61,881 nucleotides of DNA from Alteromonadaceae bacterium (GCA_013216015.1 JABSOI010000038.1:1-61881), one strand, 5' to 3'. Counted from the stretch's first letter, positions 1 through 9,678 are shown. Made by a program: numbers and translations. Notes: a model not told the origin generated them from the letters alone.

Positions 1-79
1 CTATTGGGATTGAGAGTAACGCAGCTATTGGAAATTTAAACTGCTTAAAATGACAAGTTATTTAATCCAATTGGTATTA
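1..79. repeat. Right end of a TACCAATTG-family small repeat element, cut by the window edge
   Basis: The stretch ends in CCAATTGGTATTA and contains GCAGCTATTGGAAATTTA. The same words recur in the same order at 22027-22089 and 49867-49929. The matching left terminus (TACCAATTG) is outside the window. It is non-coding and most simply read as a MITE-like element. Confidence 0.7.
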
Positions 80-96
80 AAGTAACACACGAACTG

Positions 97-110
97 TGTA
101 ACCGATAACA
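97..110. promoter_or_regulatory. LacI-type operator, site A
   Basis: The 14-mer TGTAACCGATAACA matches the window-wide palindrome TGTTATCGATAACA at 12 of 14 positions. On the minus strand a TGCTAT -10-like hexamer abuts it and a TTGATC lies 18 bases further upstream. It may therefore serve a leftward gene outside the window; this is an inference. Confidence 0.55.
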
Positions 111-373
111 TAGCATATGGATAAGTTTACCCTGATCAAAATCGAGTCTTACTTTCAATCAGTAACCTCATATCTTATTGAAAATAAAGTTTAAATTTAA
201 ACGGTCACGAAAGTAAATAATTTATCTTTCTTGTTTGCATGTTGAATCTAGCGTCATTTCTTATGGCAAAATGCCATTCCATCTATTTTTTTGTGTGCGA
301 AATAGCTGTATTTGTATCCATTAATTATAAGTACCTGAAAATACAATGATTAATACACCAGTTTTTTGTACTT

Positions 374-392
374 GATAATGTTATCGATAACA
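374..392 (+). promoter_or_regulatory. LacI-type operator with overlapping -10 box, site B
   Basis: Positions 379-392 are the perfect palindrome TGTTATCGATAACA. The preceding GATAAT (374-379) is a good -10 box whose last T is the first base of the operator, the same geometry seen at 10830, 22613 and 35039. No convincing -35 box is seen. It lies about 170 bases before the start of the large cytochrome/Ig-repeat gene and probably controls it. The rest of 111-560 holds no gene that I can see. Confidence 0.75.
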
Positions 393-560
393 CTTAGACT
401 AATAATTAAGCAGTTGCGTTGTTTGTTAAGCAATGGCTTGGGCAAAAACTTTATGTTTGTCTGAGCCAAAAGTAAACAAGGTTTTACAGCGCCTAATCAT
501 CAGAGAAGACAATAAAACGGAAATAAGTAAAAACAAATTTAATTGGGGTTAACAAATAAA

Positions 561-3500
561 ATGATAATAAAATCAAATAAATTAAGTTTAGTAAAACTTA
601 TGATGAAACTAAAAATAATGATATTACTGTTATTCTGTATGGGCCATATCGGTTTGTTACAAGCAGCTAACAGTATAACGCTACCAGTAGAAGTGATTGG
701 CACCAACTATACAGTTGAGTCAAGAACGTTCGATCTTAGTCCGCCCAATAATGCATCCGCCCTTTGGATGCAGGTGAACAACTTATCTTATGACAACAAA
801 GCTTCGGTTAGCATAAATGGCGGACCTTGGATCTCTCTGACTAATGCATCGGTGAATATGCAGGAGCCGGAAAAGACATTTGGCGGTATTGGTGGTGAAG
901 CGCCCACGTTAAGATTTTCAATCGCGGCCAATAATTTTGTCGATGGAAGCAATACCGTCCAGTTCAGATTCAATGAGCACGACGGGTTTTCGCTAGGTTA
1001 TAGAGTCGTTAAATTTAATGTGCTTGATGCCAGTGATAATAAATTACTGCCTGAGCAAGATTTCGAATTTGAAGATCCTGAATTATGGCAGGCGCCTATT
1101 GCGGGCGCTACCGCCATTGCCAACGGTAAAACCTTGTACGAAAGCGCTCAATTAATTGAACCTGGCACCACTAATAATATCAATGCCAAGTGTATGGATT
1201 GCCATTCAAATAAAGGTTTTGACTTGGAATACTTCAGTTATTCCAACCACTCGATCATACAGCGATCCAAATTTCATGGTTTAACCCAGACAGAAGGAGA
1301 AGAGATTGCCTCTTATATCCGTTCCTTGTCAGCACAACGACATGGAAGACCTTGGAATCCTCCTTATCAGCCCGGTTCACAACTCAATGGCAAGTCTATC
1401 GAGCAATGGGCAGCTGGCGCCGGCTTAGATGCTGTGCTTGAAACAGATACTGATATGGAACCTTACCTCTTTCCAAACGGAACCAGTCAGTTAGAAGTAG
1501 ACAAAGTGGTTGATTTTAATTCGCATCTTGATGTCACCGAATTGCCGATAGCGATCCAGTTACCGGATTGGAAATCATGGTTACCCAAAGTACATCCCAA
1601 AGATATATGGCCCAATGGATACTTTGAGAGTGGAGAAGCGGGTCAGGAATATGCCAACATTATCAGTACACTAGAAAGCGCCAATGTATCACAGATGATA
1701 ACTTCGGGAAATATTGTTAATTTTCTGGATAATTTGCAATTCAAGGTCAAGAGATGGATAGACACAGGAAGAGACGGTAGTGAGCAAGCCGGCCCTGACC
1801 GATGGCGCGTGCTGAGTGGCACCGTAATCAACAATATAAAATCACAATATCCAAGAGAGTTTGGAAAAGTGAATTATGCCAAGTGGATGGCGGTCAAATA
1901 CTTTGAAATGATGCATGAGTATGATCTTGAATATTTAGCTCATTTGAATCCGGATGTCCCTCTGATCGATGCGATTGAAGGAACCAGACAATGGCCCAAC
2001 GAATATCGGACTCTTTTTGAAATAGCACCTCATTTTACCGCTGACAACATCATCAACTTTGCCGATCAGACACTGGTCGAGGGCAAGTATATGTCAACTG
2101 CCTGGTATCAATTACAAATGTTGGTACATGCTGGCGAATATGACCAGCTTGAAAAAGGTGGTCCTATGGATTGGGCATACCACTTCCTGCATATTAATGA
2201 AATGACAGATGCTGGCGCGCCACGAGAGGGATTTAGATACATGTCTTCATTTCTAAAATTGTGGCAAACCAGATCTAATGGATTTGCCGGAAATGATTTA
2301 GAACTGGGATGGCGCATGCGTTATGTTCACCCATGGTGGATATACAGCGACGAGTACGGCGATCAGTCCAGTATGAACGATCTCAATGTCAACGATCCTG
2401 ACTTGCGTGTGAAAATATACAACGCCGCAATTGATAACTGGGTAACGGAAGTAAGAAAGTACAATTTGGCCACCTGGCCCAGAGGATCTAATGATTGGGT
2501 CAAACTAGATCCCGCAAGTCATGTGCCTTCAGCAGACAATGTGGACTTTGGCAGTAACCGACTATGGAAGGCAGCCAGACAGTATCATGCAGATTATTTT
2601 TATGTCCTGATCCCACGACTGGCGCTCTTGGGTGTGGATGTTGATATCCTGACTAGTCTGGCCGACTGGTGTGAAGAAGCTTGGCCTTTAGGCGACTGGT
2701 ATTCCTTACTCGATGGTAGTGGCGTTCCATTGTACTCAGATTCCGCTTTTGTATCTCAAAATGTGCCTAACACCATAGCACCAGGTGCAACAGTAGAAGT
2801 TAATATAACAATGAACAATGACGGAACCGAAACATGGGATCCTTCCAGCTTTAGACTCGGTAGTCAGAACGTACAGGGGAATACCACTTGGGGAACAAGT
2901 AGAGTCACCATGACTGCGACCGTAGCACCTGGTGCCAACAAAACCTTTACTTTCAATATTACAGCGCCAAATACGCAAGGAACCTATAATTTTCAATGGA
3001 AAATGGTTAACGATGGGGTTGAATGGTTTGGTGCTCTGTCCGACAATGTGGTCATTGAAATCACTGATGCCGTGCCATTGCCAGGAGTGGCTACCATGCT
3101 TTCTCCTGCAGATGGGGGTAACTTTTTAAGTATTGAAACCGAACTGTCGTGGACAGTAGGAGCATACGCTACTTCACATCAAGTATTGTTTGGTACCGAT
3201 GCCGGAAATCTAGCTTCTACGACCCAAAGTGCGTCCAGTTTCGATCCGGGTACACTCGAGTACGATACAACTTATTATTGGCAGATCAATGAGAACAATG
3301 CCACAGGTACCACTACTGGTAACTTGTGGAGTTTTACCACTGAAAGCCTCATTTTGGTCAACGACGCCTCATTTACTGCTCAAAATGGCGTAACAGCTAA
3401 TATGACAACTGGTGATACAGTGTCGGTGACAGTAACGATGAAAAACACCGGTTCAACTACTTGGACTAAAGATGATCTGATCCAATTAGGCAGCCAGAAT

Positions 3501-6275
3501 GTACAGGACAATTCTACATGGGGATTCAATCGTGTGGAATTGGCAGTTGCAGAAAGTGTAGCGCCAGGTGGAGAAAAAACATTCGCATTTGATATTACGG
3601 TACCAGCACTAGCAGGCACTTATAATTTTCAATGGCAAATGGTGCAAGACGAGGGTGAATGGTTCGGTGCGTCGAGCACAAATGTAGCTATTAATGTTAG
3701 TGAACCCCTACCATTGCCAGGTACGGCATCTAACGAAAGCCCTGTCGGTGTTGATGTGAGTATTGATACAGACCTGACATGGACAGCAGGATCAGATGCT
3801 ACTTCACATGAAGTATTGTTTGGCACCGATGCCGGAAATCTTACTTCTACCACCCAAAGTGGCACCAGCTTCGATCCGGGTACGCTGCTCAATAGCACTA
3901 CATATTACTGGCAAATCAATGAGATCAATGGCACTGGCACTACTTTAGGCGCCTTGTGGAGTTTTACCACAATCGACCTGCTACCTCCTAGTGTCGCTAC
4001 TATAGTTAGCCCGGCTAATATTAGTACTGATGTGAGTCTAACCTCTGTTCTGTCGTGGACGGCAGGCACAGGCGCCACTAGTCATGAAGTTTTATTTGGA
4101 ACAGATCCCGCAAATCTTGCTTCGACCACCCAAAGTGGTACAAGCTTCGATCCGGGTGCATTGGCGAATAATACTACTTATTATTGGCAAATCAATGAGA
4201 TCAATGCAACAGCTACAACCACAGGAGCCTTGTGGAGTTTTACCACGATCGACATACCCCTTCCAGGTGCAGCTTCAATAGTAGGCCCGGCAGATGGTAG
4301 TAACAATATCAGCATAGCCACTGATTTGTCATGGACGGCAGGCTCAGACGCCACTTCTCATGAAGTATTGTTTGGCACCGATCAGGGTAATCTTGCATCA
4401 ACAACGCAAAGTAGTACGAGTTTCGATCCGGGTACGCTGACGGTTGGCACAACATATTACTGGCAAATCAATGAAATCAATGAAGCAGGAACTACCACAG
4501 GGGCTTTGTGGAGCTTTACTACTCAAAGCGCGGTATTTCCCAATGATGCCGTGTTTGTATCACAAAGTGTGCCTGCCAGCATGACACCTGGTCAAACTGT
4601 ATCGGTGTCGCTAACCATGAAAAACATAGGGACGAATACCTGGACAGAATCAGGATTGACTAAGTTAGGAAGTCAAAATGCTCAGGGCAATACAACCTGG
4701 GGAACCAGTCGAATATGGCTTGCAGTTGGTGAAAGTGTAGCACCAAACGCCCAGCATACCTTCGTGTTTAATGTTACAGCGCCTACCTCTGAAGGAACAT
4801 ATAACTTTCAATGGAAAATGGTTCAGGAACAAGTTGGATGGTTTGGTGCACAGAGTGCTAATATAGCTGTGATCGTTAGCGATGCACTTCCATTGCCAGG
4901 TGTTGCATCTATTTTAAGTCCAGCGAATGCCAGTACTGATTTAAGTATTAATACGAGCCTGACATGGGCAGCTGGATCCAATGCTACCTCGCATGAAGTA
5001 TTGTTTGGCACAAATCCGAGTGAACTGGCTTCTACTACCCAAAGTGGAACGAGTTTCAATCCGGGTACACTGGCTAATAATACCACTTATTACTGGCAAA
5101 TCAATGAGAGCAATATAGTAGGTACTACCACAGGAGTTTTGTGGAGTTTTACCACTACTGAACCTCTTCCAGATGTTGCTTCCATAATAAACCCCGCTGA
5201 TGGCAGTATTGATTTAAGTATTAATACAGATCTGTCATGGACTGCAGGATCAGGCGCCATTTTTCATGAAGTATTGTTTGGTACTGATGCAGGTAACCTC
5301 ACTTCTACCACGCAAAGTGGGACAAGCTTCGATCCGGGTACACTGGCGTATAGCACCACTTATTATTGGCAAATCAATGAGATCAATACCGCAGGGACAA
5401 CCAATGGCACTTTGTGGAGCTTTACTACAGAAGCAACCATTGTGCTAAACGGTGCTACATTTGTTTCACAAAATGTGCCTGCATCAATGGCCCCTGGCGA
5501 GACGGTATCGGTAAGTGTTACATTGAACAACGCCGGAACGTCTACCTGGACAACGGCAGACGGCTATAATCTGGGCAGTCAAAACGCTCAAGATAACACT
5601 ACCTGGGGGGCTAACCGGATACCATTAACTGAAGACGTAGCACCTGGTGATAACACAACGTTTACATTTGATGTGACCGCGCCAAGCACACAGGGTACCC
5701 ATGAGTTTCAATGGCGTATGCTTCAAAACAATGTGCAATGGTTCGGTGGCTATACCACCAATGTTTCTGTCGATGTATCATCAGTACTAGTCGAAATTGT
5801 CCTATCGGAAAGCTATTTCGAAACAGATTGGGACGGCTGGATTGATGGTGACGGCTCAGGAGCGATGGTCAAAAGACAAAAGTTCGCCTCAAGAGCCGCT
5901 GAAGGCGAATATTCAATCAAAATCAAGGACAATGAAGGTGAAAGTTCAGCAGTGACTTCTCCAACATATGATATTAGTAGTTATGACCAGATAACCATCG
6001 ACTATCAATATTATCCTCATAATCAAGCAGGCAGCGATGGCTATTTTGTACAGTATTATGACGGTTCGACTTGGCAGACCATCGCTACCTATATGATTGG
6101 AACTGACTTTCAAAACGGTCAATTTTATTCAGAAAGTCATACCTTGAGCAGTTCAAACTATACTTTCCCAGCTGACGCAAAATTCAGATTTGAGAGCGAT
6201 GGAGGCGGAGGTGGCCGCCACATCTATATTGATGCGATAATCATTACCGCTTCAACTGGTGGAGGTACGCAGTAA
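561..6275 (+). CDS. Large secreted protein: CxxCH haem motif plus four NBR1-Ig-like and six Fn3-like repeats
   Basis: Start taken at ATG 561, behind GGGG at 545-548; ATGs at 600 and 603 are alternatives. All lead into a hydrophobic signal peptide ending near ...LLQA. Seen in order: a beta-rich N-terminal domain (about 35-170); a single CMDCH haem-binding motif (C211) in a short cytochrome-c-like segment; an unrecognised Trp-rich middle (about 250-720); then the repeat region. Each Ig module carries a T-x-W...LGSQN...FQW-x-M pattern typical of the NBR1-type Ig fold, and each Fn3-like module carries SHEVLFGT...TTYYWQINE. The order is Ig, Fn, Ig, Fn, Fn, Fn, Ig, Fn, Fn, Ig. A jelly-roll-like C-terminal domain (about 1744-1904) could bind glycan. 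Perfect operator at 379 and terminator at 6292. It is probably periplasmic or surface-bound and tied to the glycan locus. An enzymatic role for the middle part, or electron acceptance from the GMC dehydrogenase, is inference only. Confidence 0.85.
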   Translation: MIIKSNKLSLVKLMMKLKIMILLLFCMGHIGLLQAANSITLPVEVIGTNYTVESRTFDLSPPNNASALWMQVNNLSYDNKASVSINGGPWISLTNASVNMQEPEKTFGGIGGEAPTLRFSIAANNFVDGSNTVQFRFNEHDGFSLGYRVVKFNVLDASDNKLLPEQDFEFEDPELWQAPIAGATAIANGKTLYESAQLIEPGTTNNINAKCMDCHSNKGFDLEYFSYSNHSIIQRSKFHGLTQTEGEEIASYIRSLSAQRHGRPWNPPYQPGSQLNGKSIEQWAAGAGLDAVLETDTDMEPYLFPNGTSQLEVDKVVDFNSHLDVTELPIAIQLPDWKSWLPKVHPKDIWPNGYFESGEAGQEYANIISTLESANVSQMITSGNIVNFLDNLQFKVKRWIDTGRDGSEQAGPDRWRVLSGTVINNIKSQYPREFGKVNYAKWMAVKYFEMMHEYDLEYLAHLNPDVPLIDAIEGTRQWPNEYRTLFEIAPHFTADNIINFADQTLVEGKYMSTAWYQLQMLVHAGEYDQLEKGGPMDWAYHFLHINEMTDAGAPREGFRYMSSFLKLWQTRSNGFAGNDLELGWRMRYVHPWWIYSDEYGDQSSMNDLNVNDPDLRVKIYNAAIDNWVTEVRKYNLATWPRGSNDWVKLDPASHVPSADNVDFGSNRLWKAARQYHADYFYVLIPRLALLGVDVDILTSLADWCEEAWPLGDWYSLLDGSGVPLYSDSAFVSQNVPNTIAPGATVEVNITMNNDGTETWDPSSFRLGSQNVQGNTTWGTSRVTMTATVAPGANKTFTFNITAPNTQGTYNFQWKMVNDGVEWFGALSDNVVIEITDAVPLPGVATMLSPADGGNFLSIETELSWTVGAYATSHQVLFGTDAGNLASTTQSASSFDPGTLEYDTTYYWQINENNATGTTTGNLWSFTTESLILVNDASFTAQNGVTANMTTGDTVSVTVTMKNTGSTTWTKDDLIQLGSQNVQDNSTWGFNRVELAVAESVAPGGEKTFAFDITVPALAGTYNFQWQMVQDEGEWFGASSTNVAINVSEPLPLPGTASNESPVGVDVSIDTDLTWTAGSDATSHEVLFGTDAGNLTSTTQSGTSFDPGTLLNSTTYYWQINEINGTGTTLGALWSFTTIDLLPPSVATIVSPANISTDVSLTSVLSWTAGTGATSHEVLFGTDPANLASTTQSGTSFDPGALANNTTYYWQINEINATATTTGALWSFTTIDIPLPGAASIVGPADGSNNISIATDLSWTAGSDATSHEVLFGTDQGNLASTTQSSTSFDPGTLTVGTTYYWQINEINEAGTTTGALWSFTTQSAVFPNDAVFVSQSVPASMTPGQTVSVSLTMKNIGTNTWTESGLTKLGSQNAQGNTTWGTSRIWLAVGESVAPNAQHTFVFNVTAPTSEGTYNFQWKMVQEQVGWFGAQSANIAVIVSDALPLPGVASILSPANASTDLSINTSLTWAAGSNATSHEVLFGTNPSELASTTQSGTSFNPGTLANNTTYYWQINESNIVGTTTGVLWSFTTTEPLPDVASIINPADGSIDLSINTDLSWTAGSGAIFHEVLFGTDAGNLTSTTQSGTSFDPGTLAYSTTYYWQINEINTAGTTNGTLWSFTTEATIVLNGATFVSQNVPASMAPGETVSVSVTLNNAGTSTWTTADGYNLGSQNAQDNTTWGANRIPLTEDVAPGDNTTFTFDVTAPSTQGTHEFQWRMLQNNVQWFGGYTTNVSVDVSSVLVEIVLSESYFETDWDGWIDGDGSGAMVKRQKFASRAAEGEYSIKIKDNEGESSAVTSPTYDISSYDQITIDYQYYPHNQAGSDGYFVQYYDGSTWQTIATYMIGTDFQNGQFYSESHTLSSSNYTFPADAKFRFESDGGGGGRHIYIDAIIITASTGGGTQ

Positions 6276-6291
6276 CACTCAGCCAAAGTTT

Positions 6292-6322
6292 AGGTGATGA
6301 ATATTCTGTTCATCACCTTTTA
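6292..6322 (+). terminator. Rho-independent terminator
   Basis: A perfect 10-bp stem AGGTGATGAA / TTCATCACCT with a 7-base loop is followed by TTTT. It begins 17 bases after the stop codon of the large repeat protein. Confidence 0.85.
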
Positions 6323-6840
6323 AGCAGTTAGGCTAGTTAGGATGGATATCGCAACTTATTACCTCACAGGACGTGCGAAAAGGCGACAAAGCAGAACGCA
6401 CACCCTCCTTGATTAATAAGCCTTCCGACTTCGCTGGATAATTATCCCCATGAATGGGTATCCTGAACTTTGTCTGAAACAATATCCACGTATTGTTGGA
6501 AATTAGCAGATGGAAACGGTGTTTTGTACCTTAATGTGCAGTATCTGAAAGTGCAGGAGATGTATGGAGCCCTCCCCTTTACGGGAAATTTACGGTATAA
6601 AGTGTAACGGTTCAAATCTGATCTTGCTGTTTAGATTTTAGGTTCGATCAGATTGGAGAATCTAATATTCTCTTTTACCACTTTGCCGACTTTAACATCA
6701 ACTAAGTAGAACTGAATTAGGATTAGATTTTGTATACCAACGCCGTCTTAGCGGAAAATTGTAGTAGGCTATAATGTTTAGGGAACGAGCAATAGCCAAC
6801 TGTAATTTGTCCGACTTAAAAACCTTGTCAACATCACATA
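6323..6840. other. Gene-free stretch
   Basis: About 520 bases with no open frame that looks coding on either strand. It has locally higher G+C around 6350-6420 and reads like decayed sequence. I could not identify a source gene. Confidence 0.5.
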
Positions 6841-7005
6841 CTACGATTTATTTTTGTAATAACCTATTATTCCGAAAGTAAGTGCGGCAGCAAGTATGAT
6901 TATATCTATGTAATAGTCTGGTTTTTGTATCGAAAGTAAAACCCCTACCGTTGTTAACATTAAACTTCCGTTAATGTACTTATTGCTTTTTATGCTTTGT
7001 TTCAT
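6841..7005 (-). CDS. Small putative membrane protein
   Basis: From ATG 7005 the frame gives 54 residues with two hydrophobic stretches (GSLMLTTVGVLLSI and an IIILAAALTFGIIGYY segment) and a Lys-rich tail. A longer reading from 7047 adds a basic N-terminus. The two predicted helices argue for a real small inner-membrane protein, but there is no homologue I recognise and no clear ribosome binding site. It stands alone between repeats. Confidence 0.35.
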   Translation of the reverse strand: MKQSIKSNKYINGSLMLTTVGVLLSIQKPDYYIDIIILAAALTFGIIGYYKNKS

Positions 7006-7090
7006 ATTAAACGCCCTATTTATTCTAAAATTTTTCAGCGAGTGCATAATTAAATATGCGTGTTAACGCCACGTAAGCGGCAAAAAAATG

Positions 7091-7153
7091 CTGGCTTTAA
7101 CTACTGGCTTTAACTACTGTCTTAACTACTGGCTTAACTACTGGCTTTAATTA
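7091..7153. repeat. Tandem 12-13 bp repeat, five units
   Basis: Five consecutive units of CTGGCTTTAACTA or one-base-shorter variants. Non-coding. The flank 7154-7400 contains a short G+C-rich block but no gene that I can support. Confidence 0.8.
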
Positions 7154-7400
7154 CCGACTTATAATTGAGCCGTATTCAAATAAAGCGGTAACTTAAAAGA
7201 ATAGTCTCCAATTAATAATTTTTATTACAGTAGGAATGAATAAAGATTTTACTGACGGCAGAAAACGCCCCATTGCTGCCGGTCGATTACTGGCAAATAA
7301 GTGGTAGCTATCAGCTGGATAGCGGGCGTTCAACGCTCGCAGAAGGCGCGCCGTCTTTTGGCGTCGCTCTTGCTGCGATTGTTATATAGTTCATTATTTG

Positions 7401-7537
7401 AAAAAAAGGGGTCAAGTCGCTTGTCTAGTAAGACTTTTGATTAAACCGTCAATTTTCCATTTAAAACAATTATCTTCAGGACGTTTCTTTCGTATTTTAA
7501 AAAAGAAGTATTAGACAAGCGATTTAGCCCCTTTTCT
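7401..7537. repeat. Small inverted-repeat element (REP/RAYT-like) downstream of the methyltransferase
   Basis: Left arm 7401-7427 (AAGGGGTCAAGTCGCTTGTC) and right arm 7512-7537 are imperfect inverted copies about 26 bases long, enclosing about 85 AT-rich bases. The GGGGTCAAGTCGCTTGTC word resembles ends associated with REP-associated tyrosine transposases; that link is from memory, not tested. It may also act as a hairpin at the 3' end of the leftward methyltransferase mRNA, whose stop codon is only six bases away. Confidence 0.6.
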
Positions 7538-7543
7538 TCTTTG

Positions 7544-8311
7544 TTAAGCATACCCCCGAGTATAAACCTGCAACATCTCTTCCTTTTCACAAACCACAGT
7601 TAAAGCACGCCAATCTTCAACAAAATGGCCTGCCTCCTCTACACCTATTAAATCCTTGATGTCATCGTACAGTTCGGATTTTATTAGCTCATATTCTTTA
7701 CGAACATTGTATCGATACCACCGTGATCGGTCATCAACTTCGACTTTTGAGAAGCCCGCTTGCTTCAATAAAGCCAAGTGTTCTTCGGGGGTTCGCATGG
7801 CGTAGGTCAGACCTTCGACTTTAAACCAATACAGCATATCTTCGCTATAATCCCCTTCGGTTTTCATCCAGTCGTAGCAACTTAACGTACCGCCGGGTTT
7901 TAATACTCGCAAACACTCCTGATACATTGCGAGCTTATCGTCTATTTGAGTGAAGGCTCCAGAGCTAATAATAAAATCAAAACTATTGTCAGCAAAAGCA
8001 AGTGGACCTGGTTTGACTTGGATAAATTCTGTTTGTTCGCTTAAGCCCATTTTTACAGCACGGGCGGTTGAGAGTTTTATCAAGTGGGCTTCGAGATCGA
8101 TGCCTGTCACATGGGCGCCATATTTTTCCGCTAAAATGCAGGCAGGGCGGCCCTGACCACAACCAATATCCAGCAACTGTTTGCCCGCTAAATCTAGGCC
8201 CTTTACCAAAAGATCAACATTGCCTTCTCCCCCCGGCGCCATAAAGCCTTCGCCCCAAATTAAATCCATTGCGGCCAACATTGTTTCGTCATACTCATCG
8301 ACATGAGCCAT
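7544..8311 (-). CDS. Class I SAM-dependent methyltransferase
   Basis: A 255-residue cytoplasmic protein with a clear SAM-binding fold. Motif I is LLDIGCGQG (46-54), the acidic post-I segment is VTGIDLEAHLI, motif III-like FDFIISSGAF and the LKPGGTL strand follow. A WYRYN segment and C-terminal helices resemble small-molecule N-methyltransferases of the phosphoethanolamine / glycine-sarcosine type. Substrate is not determinable here. It is transcribed alone; GAGGG lies about 16 bases upstream of ATG 8311. It is not obviously part of the neighbouring glycan locus, and no LacI-type operator precedes it. Confidence 0.85.
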   Translation of the reverse strand: MAHVDEYDETMLAAMDLIWGEGFMAPGGEGNVDLLVKGLDLAGKQLLDIGCGQGRPACILAEKYGAHVTGIDLEAHLIKLSTARAVKMGLSEQTEFIQVKPGPLAFADNSFDFIISSGAFTQIDDKLAMYQECLRVLKPGGTLSCYDWMKTEGDYSEDMLYWFKVEGLTYAMRTPEEHLALLKQAGFSKVEVDDRSRWYRYNVRKEYELIKSELYDDIKDLIGVEEAGHFVEDWRALTVVCEKEEMLQVYTRGYA

Positions 8312-8507
8312 AATTTTCTTCGTTTATCCCTCGCGACTTATTTTACGCAAGAGCTTATCGAGGTGGCGATAAAAATTTGCCTAACAATTATGTAGACGTC
8401 TCAGTAATTCCCACCTACTTGGTTTTTTAATAAACTAACTCAAACCTTCTTAACTTCAAAGCCTTATTCTACTTTTTATGGTGTTACTTATAGAGAAACA
8501 TGAAGGT

Positions 8508-8525
8508 TACTGAGAAGTCTCAGTA
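8508..8525. promoter_or_regulatory. Palindrome in the 8312-8647 gap
   Basis: TACTGAGA-AG-TCTCAGTA is a perfect 8-bp inverted repeat. A single TCTCAGTAA half-site recurs at 8400-8408, upstream of the methyltransferase, which looks like an operator pair. Nothing else is visible in this gap. Confidence 0.4.
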
Positions 8526-8647
8526 GCATGACGGAACTAAGCATTAGAAAATAAATCGCAAAAAGTTTGAAACTAAAGTATCGAATACGAACTGTCCAGA
8601 CTGTACGATTATACCGAGACCCTTTGCATAAAACAGTCAGGCATTTA

Positions 8648-9601
8648 TTATATTTTTAAGCTTTCATACAAGCCAACTTCTTCGCAAAGTTCTTTCCATC
8701 GCTTGATGGTTCTTTTCAGATAATCTTCCGGATTTGGCAGCTTGAAATTGATAAAACCGACAGGGCCTTCAAAACCAGAATCCTTTATCAGTCGCATAAA
8801 AGGTCTCAAATCGTAAGAGCTATCATCTAAAGATTTTATCGTCGAGGCATTCATTGTTGTAACACTCGTTCTATCCAATGTTATTTGCGCACCCGAAATG
8901 ATAACGGTGGAGATTCGGCCTTTGGCTCTTTCGAAAGTCTGCTTTAAAGCGGCAAGCCCTCCTTTATCTGACATCAGCTCGTGGCAAAGATTAATTGCCA
9001 CACCCAATGAGGGATGATTGATTTTTTCCACCAAAGCCAAGGCATCTTCTGTGGTAGGAAAATAGGTATTATAATGTGGGTAAAGAATGACCTTGACCCC
9101 TTTAGATACGGCATATTCTAAAATCCCGCGTATAAACGCCTCTACCTTTTCGTCGGTAACGCTACCATTAGGCTTTGCATCTCTAACCCAGAGCCATAAA
9201 GATCCTTCCTTTCCAGCCATACGATCGATTGCCGCTCTGTGGTCTGCATCTGAAAACCCATATTTATCGAAACGATGTGCCATCATCGCGGATACTACTT
9301 CAAAGTCATTTTCCTTTTTGTCGCTCCATTTATAATATTCACTCAAACGGGTCCTTTCTGCCTCGCTTCTTGCACCAGTGGCTATGCCCGCATAACCTAA
9401 GCGATCCAGCATGTCGACCGCAGCATCAACCTGCATATCTTCGATGCCTCCGAAGTAATAGGTATACAAAGCACGTGGCTCTTTTTGGCTGTTGGGGGCT
9501 GAAATCGAACAAGCGCCAAAAAATAAGGACAATACAATCAGTGCGAAAATATTTTTAAATTTTATTGAGTACATATACATCATTGTTTTGTTAGCAGTCA
9601 T
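8648..9601 (-). CDS. Lipoprotein sugar isomerase/epimerase-like TIM-barrel protein
   Basis: A 317-residue frame. A lipoprotein signal with lipobox LFFGAC puts the mature N-terminus at C31, so the enzyme is periplasmic. Translation may begin at 9601 or at the ATG at 9574; neither has a strong ribosome site. The body shows the xylose-isomerase-like/AP-endonuclease-2 barrel pattern: VKVILYPHYN and LGVAINLCHEL strands with metal-ligand-type His/Asn, and a late GFEGPVGFINF strand. Most relatives are cytoplasmic sugar-phosphate isomerases. Exported members are known beside DUF1080 and Gfo/Idh genes, where they act on keto-sugars. That context is present here (DUF1080 at 18037, Gfo/Idh pseudogene at 30781), so a lyase or epimerase role on 3-keto-glycosides is a reasonable inference. 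Confidence 0.8.
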   Translation of the reverse strand: MTANKTMMYMYSIKFKNIFALIVLSLFFGACSISAPNSQKEPRALYTYYFGGIEDMQVDAAVDMLDRLGYAGIATGARSEAERTRLSEYYKWSDKKENDFEVVSAMMAHRFDKYGFSDADHRAAIDRMAGKEGSLWLWVRDAKPNGSVTDEKVEAFIRGILEYAVSKGVKVILYPHYNTYFPTTEDALALVEKINHPSLGVAINLCHELMSDKGGLAALKQTFERAKGRISTVIISGAQITLDRTSVTTMNASTIKSLDDSSYDLRPFMRLIKDSGFEGPVGFINFKLPNPEDYLKRTIKRWKELCEEVGLYESLKI

Positions 9602-9634
9602 GGGTAATTTTTCTTTTTCTCATGTTTATAATCA

Positions 9635-9678
9635 GCAGGTTATGGTTTCTCACCATAATCGGGAACCAGATAACCTGC
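9635..9678. other. Hairpin between two leftward genes
   Basis: GCAGGTTAT (9635-9643) pairs with ATAACCTGC (9670-9678), and the stem continues inward through GGTTTC/GGGAACC with small bulges. It sits between the end of the SMP-30-like gene and the start of the TIM-barrel gene. There is no T-run, so it is more likely an mRNA stabiliser or processing hairpin than a terminator. Confidence 0.5.

Noticed and set aside
543-560. TTG start at 543 for the giant repeat protein
   Set aside because: ATG 561 and later ATGs directly precede the signal peptide, and the GGGG at 545-548 would lie inside a gene starting at 543.
7055-7080. Integron attC-like GTTAACGCC near the small membrane gene
   Set aside because: No matching inverse core site or integrase is present; the similarity is to a few bases only.
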